Source: Pseudogymnoascus destructans (lineage: Eukaryota > Ascomycota > Leotiomycetes > Thelebolales > Thelebolaceae). From it: 64,000 bases of DNA. This document shows positions 9,831 through 20,654 of this stretch, piece after piece (position 1 is the stretch's first letter; every line of letters starts with the position of its first letter). Location: NCBI RefSeq assembly GCF_001641265.1, contig NW_020167526.1, positions 1,302,001-1,366,000 on the forward strand, given 5' to 3'. The notes beneath the pieces are model-generated. The model was not told where the DNA came from. It made no database searches and was given only the letters and a program-made list of their open reading frames with translations. The position numbers and the translations under genes were made by a program.

Positions 9831-11689
9831 ACGTGCATGTATAATGAAAGTGCCAAACAAGCGAAAGTGCCAAAATATCGCGACTACCCCATAAGAATTG
9901 CGATAAATCCACCACAACAATATAAATTAATTAAAACTACTCAGAGTCCTCTTCCTCAGACCTGTCTATTACAATCTGACAAGTGCGCGCATTGTGTCCA
10001 GTCTCACCACACTTGCCACAGCGACGTGCATGGGTTTCTTCCCTTGGCTTCTGACCACTACTTGCCCTTATTTCTTGCTCTACTTGCTGCACAACGTCCC
10101 TCTCGTCCTGTAGCTCCTGTGCTACCTGTTGACTAAGTGATCCTCCTTGCTGTAGTCGTGTTTTTTTAGCTCTCCGGCGCTTGCTTAGCACTTCATTTGC
10201 CTGTCGCAGGTTTTGGTTCTCTGCTTTTAACAATGCTAATTGATGCATTATTTGCGATGCACCCTTTGTAAACTGGTCAACAGCTGCATAGATTGAGGTT
10301 GGAGAGCTATTTTGATGATGCGCAATTCGGTTTTTAATGAAAGTAGACTGTGATACAGCTTCAGTTGGGTTATTTGGTGTCTGAGAAACCCATGGTTGAG
10401 CGGTGTTTGGGCGAGAGGTTGGAGGTGTTGGCGTCTTAAACCTAAGGTCAAGTGTAGATATTACACTCTTAGGGCTAAATGGAAGAAGCCCAGCACCTCG
10501 GAACCCTCCCTGAATATTGCTTTCTGTCATTGCAATGTTAAATGCAGCGTGGAAGGCAGGAAAGAAGTCATCCTTAGTAATGTGAATAATATGAGCCCGC
10601 ATCATATCTTCAATTTGCCGACTGTAAGCTCTCTTTAATGGGCCAAAACAGCCAACATCAAGTGGTTGGAGTATATGGGAAGAGTGAGCAGGCATACAAA
10701 GCGTAATAATGTTGTGTTCTTTGCAGTACTCCTCAAACTTGTCTGAGTGGTGGCTCTCATGACCATCAAGGACTAACAAGCGATAACCACCAACACTCCG
10801 GGGCTTTGTGTGCTTCTCAAAATGCTGAATCCAATCCATACCTCTCTCGTTTGTAGTCCAGCCATTTGCAGTAACAGCAATTACCCAATCTGCTGGAAAT
10901 CCGCTATTCTCATACCAAGATGCAAGGTGGTTTTTACCTGCCACAATGACAAATGGCGGCACTGCCCAACCTTGAGAACTAACGCCTTGGATTACTCTAA
11001 CCCATTCCCGATTGCCAGGCTGCACCTTTTTTGCCTTTGCCCGCCCATCTGAGCTCGTTACTACCGTTGCGCTTGAGATGACGCCCATCATAAACCCAGT
11101 CTCATCAAAGTTGTAGATATCTGCATTGTTGATGCCATACTTTAGAATTGTGTTCCATACAAGCTCAAACCAGCCACGAATGACTTCTGGATCTTCGCAC
11201 TTAGCCCTCTGGTAGTCGTATTTTCGCTGGAAGCGTGTCCGGAGCTCTACATGGCGCTTAACAAAGTTTGAAGCCCAACGTGACCCAACGCGTGGCGCGT
11301 CGCGTGTTGCAAGTAGTCGATTTGCCATATCTTCAACAATAGACAACTGAGGGGGGAACCCTTTAGCAGCTAAGTCAAGTATATACTGAACAAGAACTGA
11401 TTCCTCTAGGTTACTTAATTTCTGTAAGTTGGCTTGGATATCGCGTCGGAAGGTACGCCTTGTAAATGGTGACGTAGTTTGCGGTGGTCTACGGAATAGA
11501 TCCTAGCTGCAACTCGAAGGCGCAAATTTGGGTCGCTTTGCATAGCTTGGATAGCTAGCACTAATTTGCTTTCATCATTTTTATGGCGCATGTTTTGTTG
11601 TGGAGGAATTTAACATTTAGTTGGGGGGGTTGGTCACCGCATGATTTTGGCACTTTCGCTTGTTTGGCACTTTCGTTATACATGCACGT
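9831..11689 (-). mobile_element. complete pogo/Fot1-type transposon (1859 bp)
   Basis: Inverted repeats of about 47 bp bound it, beginning ACGTGCATGTATAA on both ends. A TA target duplication lies at 9829-9830 and 11690-11691. Each terminal repeat contains two tandem copies of GCGAAAGTGCCAAA-like sequence, likely transposase-binding units. It encodes one transposase on the minus strand. Confidence 0.93.
9937..11591 (-). pseudogene. pogo/Fot1 transposase, one frameshift
   Basis: The natural ATG is at 11591 (MRHKNDESKLVLAIQAMQ), opening an N-terminal helix-turn-helix. At about 11460 the frame shifts by one base (..RHHLQG, then RRDIQANLQKLSNLEESVL in the next frame). The rest is open for 469+ codons. 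The DDE region is clear: IYNFDETGFMMG (Asp), LLVLDGHESHHSD (Asp), QPLDVGCFGPLKR. The C-terminus has a coiled stretch (LLKAENQNLRQANEVL) and a CCHC knuckle (CGKCGETGHNARTC). Only the single frameshift in the DNA-binding half argues against activity. The later in-frame Met at 11346 would lack that half. Confidence 0.88.
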
Positions 11690-11761
11690 TATTCATGATA
11701 TCTTTACAACATCATCAATTATTCTCTTATCGTATACTATTTCATCATTACAGCTATCAAA

Positions 11762-13520
11762 TATGCCACGGACGGAAACAGCAGATACGGCTTGAACAGC
11801 GATGTGCTTTACAGGCTTGGGCACATAAACAACACCCACGACCTTTGCAAAAGGCGGGTATTGAGTGGTTCCAACAGCAGTATAACCATAAGATCAGCCA
11901 ATCAAGTGTTTCTGAGTCTCTTTCATCACACTTTGACAGTGTTGATAATACTACAGACAGCAATCGAACACGCCTTCGCCTTGGGCAGTGGCCAGATCTT
12001 GAGAAGATCTTAATCCTTTGGCAGCACCACATTGAAGAGAAAGGAGGAGTAACTAGTGGAGAGCTTCTTTGACAGAAAGCCCAGCAGATCTGGCAGCAAC
12101 TACCTCAATATGCCAATCATGTAAGGATGCCTCCGCCCTCAGTGACAGAAGGGATTGGAGTCGGGCAGGTTACGGTCACGTGGGGAGAGTTAGGGCAGGT
12201 TAGCCGAGTCGGACCCGTTTCGGGTACTTAAGGAAATTGACCCAATGGGGTTCCTCATCATCTTTTTTGTATCCTTCGTAGTAGACCTATAGGATAGCAT
12301 CCGTTTAGCATCTGACTCGCACTCTCATATGCTATTACTGTGAGCTGGGTGCCCTGTGTCCTTACAAATCAAACTTGTCCCGAATTCAGTAACGGGTGGA
12401 TGCAGAAATTCAAAAAAAGACATGACATCAAAGAGCACACACAACACGGCGAGGCAGGATCTGTTCCAGCAATAGCAGAAGAGGATATGAAGGCCCTACG
12501 AACATTGGCAGGGGAGTTTCAAGAGGAAGATATATACAATATGGATGAAACAGGATTATTTTGGAAGATGACACCATCGAGGGGGCTTGCAACTTGTACA
12601 CAGCCAGGATTGAAGAAGGAAAAAGCACGAGTCTCTTTAGTACTCTGTGCGAATGCAACTGGAAATGACCGACTTAATGTCTGGATTATTGGCAAAGAAA
12701 AGACCGCACGAGCTCTAAAGAATATCAATGTTGCAATTATGAGAGGGCAATGGAGATGGAATCAAAAAGCATGGATGAATACAACAGTGATGGTCGAATG
12801 GCTCCAAGCTTTCTATTTACATATTGGAAGCACAAGGCAAGTCCTCTTAACAATGGACAACTTTTCAGCACATTATACAGCATTGGAATTAGCACCTCCA
12901 CCTACAAATATACGAATCTGCTGGCTACCTGCTAATTCAACAAGTCGATTCCAGCCTTTAGATCAAGGAATTATTCAGTCATTTAAGGCCAACTACTGTC
13001 GGAAATGGCTGTCTTATATGCTAGAATGCTTTGAGGCAAATCAAATCCCTCTTAAGTCAATAAATATACACCTTGCAATTCGCTGGATTGTATGAAGCTG
13101 GAACCACTTCCTCACAAATACAACTATATACAACTGCTTTCGCAAGTCAACTCTTGTCACTTCGCCAATCTCTCTTCCTACGCCACTCAATCCACCAAAC
13201 ATATCAGCTCTCTATGATCAGGTAGCAAGGGCTGGGAATATACATGATGTGATGGCAATTTCAAACTTCCTGAATCCAGAAGAGGAGGTTGAAGTAGAAA
13301 AAGAGGACGAAGCAGGTCAAGAACAAGTCTTACAAGACTTGATAGCAGAACATTTGGTGTCTGCCAAACACAAGACGATGATGAAGAAGAGCAGCCTGAA
13401 GAGCCTGTCTACTCTATACAAGAAGCTCGAAAGGCTATGCAGGTTCTTATTAAGTTTACTGAAGGTAGTGCTGAGCTCCATACAGCTCATTTAAGAGCAA
13501 TTGAGCGTCTAGAGCTTTGA
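11762..13520 (+). pseudogene. pogo transposase of the outer element, split by a solo LTR
   Basis: The coding sequence starts near ATG 11762 and changes frame almost at once. Then KQQIRLEQRCALQAWAHK, QYNHKISQSSVSESLSSHF (helix-turn-helix) and WQHHIEEKGGVTSGELL follow up to a TGA at about 12070. After the LTR (12120-12366) the frame resumes with NGWMQKFKKRHDIKEH, IYNMDETGLFWK, LLTMDNFSAHYTAL and STSRFQPLDQGII. A TGA at about 13093 ends the long frame, although homology seems to go on to about 13500. It is closely related to the relic at 6530-8258 (same motif set, shared NxxRKST stretch). Confidence 0.87.
12120..12366 (+). mobile_element. solo LTR, family B, copy 2 (247 bp)
   Basis: It starts TGTAAGGATGCC and ends GTGTCCTTACA, with target duplication AATCA at 12115-12119 and 12367-12371. 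It interrupts the outer pogo transposase; the protein reading resumes directly after it. Confidence 0.93.
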
Positions 13521-13547
13521 GCACGCCTGAATAGGCGTGCTCAAAGC
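13514..13547. repeat. perfect 15-bp hairpin
   Basis: GCTTTGAGCACGCCT at 13514-13528 and its exact reverse complement at 13533-13547 are separated by GAAT. It lies at the 3' end of the pogo transposase relic, overlapping its last codons. A transcript would form a stable stem-loop, but there is no U-tract and this is a eukaryote, so a terminator role is not implied. Confidence 0.75.
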
Positions 13548-13974
13548 ACTTTGGAACATGGATTATATAAGCTCTAATAATACGATTTAGTCGATGGACC
13601 GATAATATTTGGTTTCGATCGTCTTAAAGAGATTATACTGTATATTGGTGGTTGGGCTAGCTTGAGGAGCGCCAAAGAGAACCCAGCGGCTACGAATGTA
13701 TAAGGTTGCAGGGCAGCAGCGGACTTCTTAGAAAGATTAGTGTTTCTTCGAGTATTATTTACCTGGTATAAATTATATGCAGCCTGGGACTCGTGGGCGG
13801 CATTAACAAGCGCATTGGCACGTTTCACTTGGTCAGAAGTAACATTGGCATGCTTAACAAGAGTGGTATCTGTAAAATCAGCTGTTGCGGCATGTAGGCT
13901 TTTTGAAGGCTTGGGCTTAGACAGCTGTGAAACTCTCTTTGAATGTATAGCTTCCATGGCACTGCTATAAAACG

Positions 13975-16658
13975 CAGTGTTCGGCGGATACATATCCGGG
14001 TAGTATCCGTGAAGCTCACGGGTAGGGTATATACCCGGCGACGATCTGACGGGTAGGGTAGGGTATATATCCGGATACATGAGGCTGAATATTGTATATA
14101 AAAATAGAATAGCGTATATAAAAAAGAATGAAGCTTTTGATAATAGTAGTAAACCCCTTTCCGCGAGCCCCCTTTCCGTGAGACCCCCCCTTTCTGCGAG
14201 TCCCTATTCAGGTGCTTCATCGTCAGCATCATCGCCGTCGCTATCAGCCTCCCGTATTTTACCCCAATTCCGTAAGCAAAGTAAATATCTAATAGTTGGC
14301 GGTGATAACCTATTCCGCTTCTTTGTAATAATATCACTACCATTACTAAATACTCGTTCCGATGCTGCAGATGTTGCTGGAATAGCTAGATGATCACGAG
14401 CAATACGGGCAATAACTGGATATTGGTATTGCTTTGCGCACCAATATTTGAGAATATCAGTATGCTCACCGGGCCGTGGTTCAAGCATCCAGCGCCTCCA
14501 TTCTGGCTCTTGAAAAGCCAAGCCTTCTGACGCAAATAGATCTTCGTCAGAATCAGGTTCTTGATCTATTGTAGCAGTAGCACCTATTGCTTCTGCAAGA
14601 GCTGTTTCGTGAGTAATTCGCTCCGTATCAAGGTGATACTCTCGCTTTTGGTACGTTCTACAAACGTCTTCGAACTGCGCTCTTGCTCGTAATCTTCGTG
14701 TATTGTCTATAGCATTTGGATATATCTTCTTAAATACTGTATGATTCATTCGTGGGTCGCAAATTGTAGCAACAGCTGAGTGCTTACATTGCTGATTCGT
14801 TGTAAGAGTATAATACTCATTAAGCTTTTGAAGCGCAGCTCCACAAGCTACTCCGATCGTAGAGCTTCTACCAAGCTCTTCTTGTAGTAATGTGACCTTA
14901 TTTATCATCTTTAAGTAAAGAGGAATTGTAAAGTTGAGCGTTGGATATGAATCGCTTTGTAGCCGTCTTGACGGCTTTAAGAATACTAAGAATAATCGTT
15001 CAAGAGCTTCGATAATAGCCCAATCGTTGCTTGTTAACGCAATATCCTTCATACTGATATCAAGCTTCTGCGTAGAGCATACTGCAGTAATTGGTATTCG
15101 AAGCTTTATAGCTGTTTCAAGCATATAGTACGTTGAATTCCAGCGTATAGGCATATCAAGTGATAGCTGGCGTGGCTTCTGGCCTGCAGCTTGTATCTGC
15201 TTCTGTAAAGCATCCTTCCATGCTCTTCAGTTTCGAAAGATAAATATGCCTTCGGAGCTTCTCAAGCGTAGCTGATACTTCAGTAGAAGAGTTATCAATA
15301 TGCTGCGGAATCCGGGCAAGCCCTTGCTGACACCAGTACGCTTCTGTTTCTGTATCCGGGCTAGCTTTCAAGCTCTTTAGAGTAGCTTAAACTGCAAGAT
15401 TGATAATATGAGCAATACACCGAACGTCCCCTTCCTTTACAGTAAACGTCCATGGCTGTTGAATAGTCGTCTGCTGCTTACTGGCTATTTTCTCATATTC
15501 TGAAAGCATCACAGTATTCGCTGAGGCATTATCCCACGTACAAGTAAATATAGCACCTGTAATTTCGAAGCTATCTGTTACTGCAGCTAACTCTTGAGCG
15601 AGATATTCGCCGCTATGAATTGGCTCTTGAAGGTGGATTACATCAAGTAATACGCACCGGTGCTGCCACTTCTCATTAATCCAATGGCCTGTGACAGCAG
15701 CGTACTCTGTATAGTTCCGTGCAGTCCATGCATCTGTTGTAATAGATATCCGGCCGCCATAGGTAATATGAGCCTGGAGTTCTAATTGTAGCAATCCTCG
15801 GTGATATGAGAATTGCCGCTGTAGCTCTCGGTGTAGTGTTCGCGACGATATCGATAGAGTACTTGGGCTTAAGAACTGTACTAATTGATGGAACGAATAG
15901 CTCTCAATAAGTCGTAAGGAGAGGTTATTTGATACAACGAATGAGAGTAATAACTCTCGGTATTTCGCTCTACTATTTGATGCTTGAGCTTGAGCGGGCT
16001 GGACTTGCGGGTTCCGCGGCCGTGGCTCAAAAAATGACGATGCACTACTTGATGGGCTTGACGGCGTAATTGTATGACCTTTCATTGTATATGCTACTGT
16101 TGGATGCTTCTGCGTATAGTGCTTCCAAAGATTACCGGTTGAAGTCTGACTTAATAGCTGCGGAGTAGGTGAATATCCGCAGCCTGGTTGTAAGCAAGTT
16201 ACTTTGACTGTAGGTGGGTTACTATCAAGTATCAATCGCGAATATAATAGCTTCGTAAATAGTACCGATGACGTTGGTGGCAGCATTCGTCCTGGAGGCT
16301 GAAGCCGGAGCGGTGTAGGATTAATATCCTGTTGAATATGAATAGGGGGCGGCAGCGTTGGCAGACTTGGCTCATTATGAGTATCATAGCTATTATAGCC
16401 CTCAGGCTCCGTTGGTATATCTGATAACGACGAGTCGCTCATTCTGAGGATAATTATCACTTTATACAGCATCAATATAGATCTCACGACGTTGGAAAAA
16501 AGAGGTCTTGGCTGCGCTTGGCTATTCTTGGCATGTATCCGGATATATACTCGAGAGTATCCGGATACGCCGGATACTCCTAAAATATCGCCGGGTAGGT
16601 ATATACTCGAGGATATACCCGGATACCACGGGTATATTGGTATCCGTGCCGAACACTG
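13975..16658 (-). mobile_element. hAT transposon (2684 bp) with perfect 8-bp target duplication
   Basis: Ends are CAGTGTTCGGC and its reverse complement GCCGAACACTG. The 8-bp duplication ATAAAACG is at 13967-13974 and 16659-16666. Inside each end, many TATCCGG / GGGTATATACC motifs in both orientations form subterminal clusters, usual for hAT transposase binding. One transposase gene, on the minus strand, fills the element. Confidence 0.95.
14204..16487 (-). pseudogene. hAT transposase, inactivated
   Basis: It reads from about 16487 with a BED-type zinc finger (CLQPGCGYSP...HYTQKHP), then FLSPSTLSISSRTLHREL, GGRISITTDAWTARNY (catalytic Asp) and FTCTWDNASANT (Asp), ending in the hAT dimerisation block (LAIPATSAASERVFSNGSDI). 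Three defects are visible. Gln becomes TAA at about 15386 (HIINLAV-stop-ATLK). There is a one-base frameshift near 15230. Arg becomes TGA a few codons later. Both stops are C-to-T changes. The frame from 15154 to 14204 is then open to the end. Confidence 0.88.
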
Positions 16659-16666
16659 ATAAAACG

Positions 16667-17083
16667 ACAGATTCGCCCACGACTTTTGTTAAAGATTTCG
16701 AGAAGAGTTACGCAAGACCAAGATGAAGGAAGGACACACCTCCCGACGCGAAGGCCGCCTTGCTAAATGATTACTTCGCTCACGACCTATACAAAGGTAT
16801 TCTCCTATTTAGATTAGATGTTAATTTATTTAGTCTAGGCAAATCAATAGCGTAGCTCACGGACAGTCTTTCTCATACCTACAAAGAAGCAAGATAGGCG
16901 TAACGATCACAACTACCAAACCACCAGCAAAGAGGCGGAAGCATAGCCCAGAATTGTAGAACACGATTCCATTCGGTGGAGCTCTATCAAGGCGTACCTA
17001 CCAAAAACATCCCTTAGCCATAGCCCTGCCATGCCATGAACTATATCTAGCGCCGAAACTCCACAAAAAGCATCAACCACTCC
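16667..17083. other. non-coding boundary between repeats and gene block
   Basis: No gene is seen. It spans the transition from the A+T-rich repeat region to the gene-rich block and contains the 3' flank of bet3. Confidence 0.5.
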
Positions 17084-17876
17084 TCACTCATCATCCGCCG
17101 GCATCTCATCATCAATGTACCGTATTAGCGATATCCGCATCTCCGTCGTGTCATTCCCCTTCAGCACATCGCTGATAAAATGCGCCTCGACCTGCATCTG
17201 TACCATCTCCAGTGCGCCCCTCAGTACCCCGCAGAAGATATTCGAGAACCAGAGCTCCTCCTGCGCGCGCCCGTCGTCGGGTAGCTCGACAAAGTCCGCC
17301 AGCGGGTTCTCCTCAAAAATCAGCGAGAACTGTTTGCTGTCTGTCGTCCAGTTTGTCACTGTCGGTGTGATGTTGAGGAAGATCTTGAAGCCGACCTGGA
17401 GGGGTGTGAGTAGGTGCCCCAATGTGTAGGGGTCCGGGGAGTGGGGTGGTGGTGGTGGTGGTGCACCTTTGAGATCATGTCGGCTGTCTCTTTGAAGTTC
17501 GAACACCTGCGCATCGAGTTCGATTTTGCGAGGTAGTCCTCGATCAGGCGCAGTCCGATGTTGTAGCCCATCTTGTCCAGCTGCTTGTTCACTTCGACGT
17601 AGTCCCCCTCGTAGTCGCGGCATAGCTGCGCAACAATTGTGCCGTATGTGAGGGTAACGAGCTCGGCATTGACTTTATCTATCCGGCTCCTGTATTGAAT
17701 CAGTATATGGAATCGCACCGCATGTGAAGCTTGGTGGTAATGGGCCGTTGCTTTCACAGTTCAAGGAGACTCACTTCCACACCCTACTCGAGGATTAGCA
17801 TCGTATATTCAGTTCAACTGTAGGATTGCCGGATTGCTTACTCTTCGCCAACTCTTGCAGCTTTGTTGGACGCCAT
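17084..17876 (-). CDS. bet3: TRAPP complex subunit Bet3
   Basis: Four exons on the minus strand, 17842-17876, 17775-17783, 17467-17689 and 17084-17395, give 192 aa, the usual Bet3 length (about 190). The sequence has the family signature blocks: [79 protein letters not shown] and a DDE end. Bet3 is a core subunit of TRAPP complexes, the Ypt1 GEF and tether of ER-to-Golgi traffic. The second exon is only 9 nt (GGTGTGGAA) and supplies V-W-K in GEEVWKSRIDK. Without it the conserved Trp-Lys is lost. Introns have GT/AG borders. The His-rich frame running through intron 3 (17396-17466) is intronic. It is divergent to the WD40 gene, with about 276 bp between starts. Confidence 0.95.
17775..17783 (-). 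other. bet3: 9-nt microexon of bet3
   Basis: TAG precedes it and GTGAGT follows on the minus strand. It keeps frame (35 + 9 + 223 nt = 89 codons) and restores the conserved WK of the Bet3 N-terminus. Confidence 0.85.
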
Positions 17877-18152
17877 CGTTGGTGCAAGTACCTCGTGCGT
17901 ACGTCAAAGTGTTATATCAAAGGTTGAGACGTTGTCAGTAGCGTCCGCAACTACTGTAGCTGTCCGCCTCGCTCGCGCGGCTGAAGCCCCATCCCATTAA
18001 AGTTACTAGCGCGAATCTGGGACTTTCGTGGGTTCTCAAAATTGTTGCGCCTCACGCGGGTAGCCAATATTCGAGTACAAACGACCCTCACGCAACAACT
18101 TCCTCCAACTCCTCCCAACTCCCACGACTTCTCAATCTCCTGCACTGAAAAC
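17877..18152. promoter_or_regulatory. shared divergent promoter, bet3 / U5-40K
   Basis: The 276 bp between the two start codons serves two housekeeping genes read outward. A CT/CAA-rich leader (CAACAACTTCCTCCAACTCC) precedes the plus-strand ATG. No clear TATA box is seen. Confidence 0.6.
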
Positions 18153-19353
18153 ATGTCGGCCGAAAAGCGCCCAGCGGAGGATTTCGGGTCCAACCAACTC
18201 GTGGTTAAGAGGACAAATCGCCAGGACTCGACACAGCTCGCATTCAAGAACAACGCTGGTAATGGCGCGCTCATCCAAGCACAACCGCGTACGAGCGGGC
18301 TACAAGCTCCCGTGATGGAGCTGACGGGGCATTCTGGCGAAGTGTTTGCGGCCAAGTTCAACCCAGAGGGCAATTACATAGCATCGGGGTCCATGGACCG
18401 GTCAATTAGTACGTATACAGCCCCAAAACCCCATGCGCATCTAGCTGACGACACAAAGTGTTATGGCGGACCTACGGAGACTGCGAAAACTACGGCGTAC
18501 TCAACGGACATAAGGGCGCCGTCCTCGACTTGCATTGGTCGCGCGACTCGCGAGTGCTGTTCTCTGCGTCCGCCGACATGCATCTGGCCTCGTGGGACCT
18601 CGAAACGGGAATGAGGATACGAAGACACGTGGGACACGAGGGGATTATCAATTGCATGGATGTGAGCCGGCGCGGTAAGGAGCTCCTCATCAGTGGCAGC
18701 GATGATGGATGTATTGGGATATGGGACCCGCGTACGAAGTCCGCCGTCGACTTCATCGAAACGGACTTCCCCATCACGGCGGTAGCGCTGTCGGAGGCGG
18801 GCAACGAGCTGTATAGCGGCGGCATCGATAATGATATCAAGGTGTGGGATACGAGGAAGAAGGCGGTGGTGTACTCCATGCTGGGGCATAATGATACTAT
18901 TACGTCGCTGCGAGTGAGCCCGGATTCTCAGACGCTGCTGTCGAATTCTATGGACTCTACGGTCAGGACTTGGGATATTCGTCCGTTTGCGCCGGCGCAT
19001 AGGAATGTCAAGACATTTGATGGCGCGAATGTAGGAATTGAGAAGAACCTCATACGGGCGAGTTGGGACAAGGATGGCAAGAAGATTGCGGCCGGCGCGG
19101 GCGACGGCACAGCTGTGGTCTGGTCGAATGATACTGGGAAGCTGCTGTATAAGTTGCCAGGCCACAAGGGAACGGTGAATTGCGCAGAGTTCTCTCCGGG
19201 ACCTGAACCGATCAGTAAGTTTACCCTCGTCCAAACATGTGAATAACAGGGACAAGCCCTTTGCGCCCTTGTAGAAGCATTTGAAGACTGACTTGTTCTG
19301 TAGTTCTCACCGGTTCATCTGATCGCAACCTCCTCCTCGGCGAACTGAAGTGA
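18153..19353 (+). CDS. U5 snRNP 40 kDa WD40 protein (SNRNP40 / Cwf17 homologue)
   Basis: Exons 18153-18408, 18459-19214 and 19304-19353 give 353 aa, matching human SNRNP40 (357 aa). An N-terminal basic segment (MSAEKRPAEDFGSNQLVVKR) precedes seven WD40 repeats: MELTGHSGEVFAAKFNPEG..ASGSMDRSI, LNGHKGAVLDLHW..SASADMHLASWD, VGHEGIINC..SGSDDGCIGIWD, then others, ending GSSDRNLLLGELK. The first intron falls at SI/MLW and the second at PI/ILTGSS, both with GT-AG borders. The protein is a stable component of the U5 snRNP and spliceosome, bound to Prp8; that role comes from the family. Start: the ATG is followed directly by the conserved N-terminus, and the upstream in-frame extension looks like leader. 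Confidence 0.94.
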
Positions 19354-20654
19354 TAACCGGTTGACGCGATGACGTTTAATGGATGAGAAGGAGCCGACGT
19401 TTCAAGGTGCAAGGGTTGCAACGTGGGGAATTACAGATACTGTATATTGGCAAGCATATATCGACCCCGTGAGGACATGTGGGAGCATCACGGTTACATA
19501 CCGAGGCTATAGACCAGGGGAGTGATATGGAATCACCTTGCCCTCGATTATCCAGACCTAGATGCGGCCTTTCCATCTTCCAACAGGGAAGTTCAAGACG
19601 GAGGAGAGTCTCTTTCTGGACAGCGCAAGTTTCGCGGGAAAATGAGAAAAGGCGGCCGCAAAAGTGGCTTGGTCACGACGCATAATACACATTACCATCC
19701 CTGAAGATAACTAGAGTATTATACACGAATTGGCAATCCCAATCTCTGGCAATAAACTTTTTGATTTTACGATCCATCCGTAGCTAAATTCTGGCGTAGG
19801 TAGTCCATGGTATTGTGGTAGCAGATAATCTTCAAAACTGCGCATGTGAAATCGCACATATGTTGCCCCCCCCCCGGTTCCTCATATCAAACCATCCCCG
19901 ACAGCCAAACGCGCGCGAACCCCTACACGGGTTTTGAGGCAAGCATGCTGAAACAACCACCACCCGCCTTCATCACCACAACTAGCTCCCCCGTAATCAA
20001 CGTAATCAACCCCCAAACACCCGCAGTCTCAGCCTGCCCTCCGTGTCGCAAAAGCAATGGCCGATCCAGACGCTCATCCGGCCGCAGTTGGAGGGACCTG
20101 CTTAGCCGGTTTGTTGACCTGGTATTTCCACACTCTCTCCCTCTCTGTTCCTTACCGTCTTATGTCCATTGAGCTTGCTCTGCTTTCCTAGTTGTTGTTT
20201 CGTGTTCGGAGGTGTTCGTCATTCTGTTGGCGGTTGATTCTCAGTCTGTCTTTCTCTTTTATTTATTCGTGTCGCTGCCCGTTCCTGCGTGTTGATCACT
20301 GCAACAAAGTGCGTCTGTTGAGCTGGGACTAGCGATTTGGGGAAGCACGAAGAGGATTCCGCTCGCCATCCACTCGATATCCTGGTCTGGTTGCCAGTCG
20401 ACCGACCTTTCCGCGAAGCACTGGGCGAGTCGACCTCGTGGAACCAAACGACGCGCAGGCCGATTTGCTGACGGGCTGGATCCTTATGAGATAAACACGC
20501 TACTTGACAAAAGCGGACGCGGTTGTGGCCTTGCTACACTACACTTATATCTCGACAAGTCCAAGCTCCTTACCAAGCTCTCAAAAATTATCTGTCGAGG
20601 CCCTCGTCAAGCTCCGTGCTCAGTCCCTCCAGTCCATCACCTGGCACAATCACG
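19354..20654. other. non-coding, with one transposase scrap
   Basis: No gene is seen. 19764-19836 nearly duplicates 7683-7750 of the pogo relic (see separate entry). A C-run lies at about 19866-19876. The last 130 bases are the leader of the next gene; an in-frame upstream start-like codon at 20523 gives a poorly folded extension and is not favoured. Confidence 0.5.
19764..19836 (-). mobile_element. short pogo transposase fragment
   Basis: It matches 7683-7750 base for base apart from one or two differences (TACGATCCATCCGTAGC.., GGTAGCAGATAATCTTC). It is an isolated piece of the transposase gene with nothing else of the element beside it. Confidence 0.8.

Larger units (their letters stand above)
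9737..13640 (+). mobile_element. pogo-type transposon (outer), containing a nested pogo element and a solo LTR
   Basis: The left end CAGTATAACC at 9737 and right end GATTATACTG at 13640 form short inverted repeats of the pogo type, with TA on both outer sides (9735-9736 and 13641-13642). The interior holds a second, complete pogo element (9831-11689) and a family-B solo LTR (12120-12366). Without these inserts the element would be about 1.8 kb, normal for pogo. Its own transposase relic is on the plus strand (11762-13520). Confidence 0.8.
13643..16740 (-). pseudogene. unknown open frame split by a hAT insertion
   Basis: On the minus strand 13974-13643 reads an uninterrupted Ala/Ser-rich frame (MEAIHSKRVSQLSKPKPSK, TSDQVKRANALVNAAHESQ, SLALLKLAQPP). 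Its upstream continuation would lie beyond the inserted hAT element, at 16667-16740, where a short frame toward LFSKSLTKVVGES is seen. I do not recognise the protein. Its position beside transposon ends suggests part of another mobile element. It may equally be an unrelated host gene. Confidence 0.35.

Noticed and set aside
17396..17466. His-rich coding stretch in bet3
   Set aside because: It lies in an intron (GTGCAC...CTCCAG); exon joining at ISK/VGFKI matches Bet3.
18461..19255. 264-codon minus-strand ORF
   Set aside because: Antisense shadow of the WD40 gene exon 2; Arg-rich with no domain.
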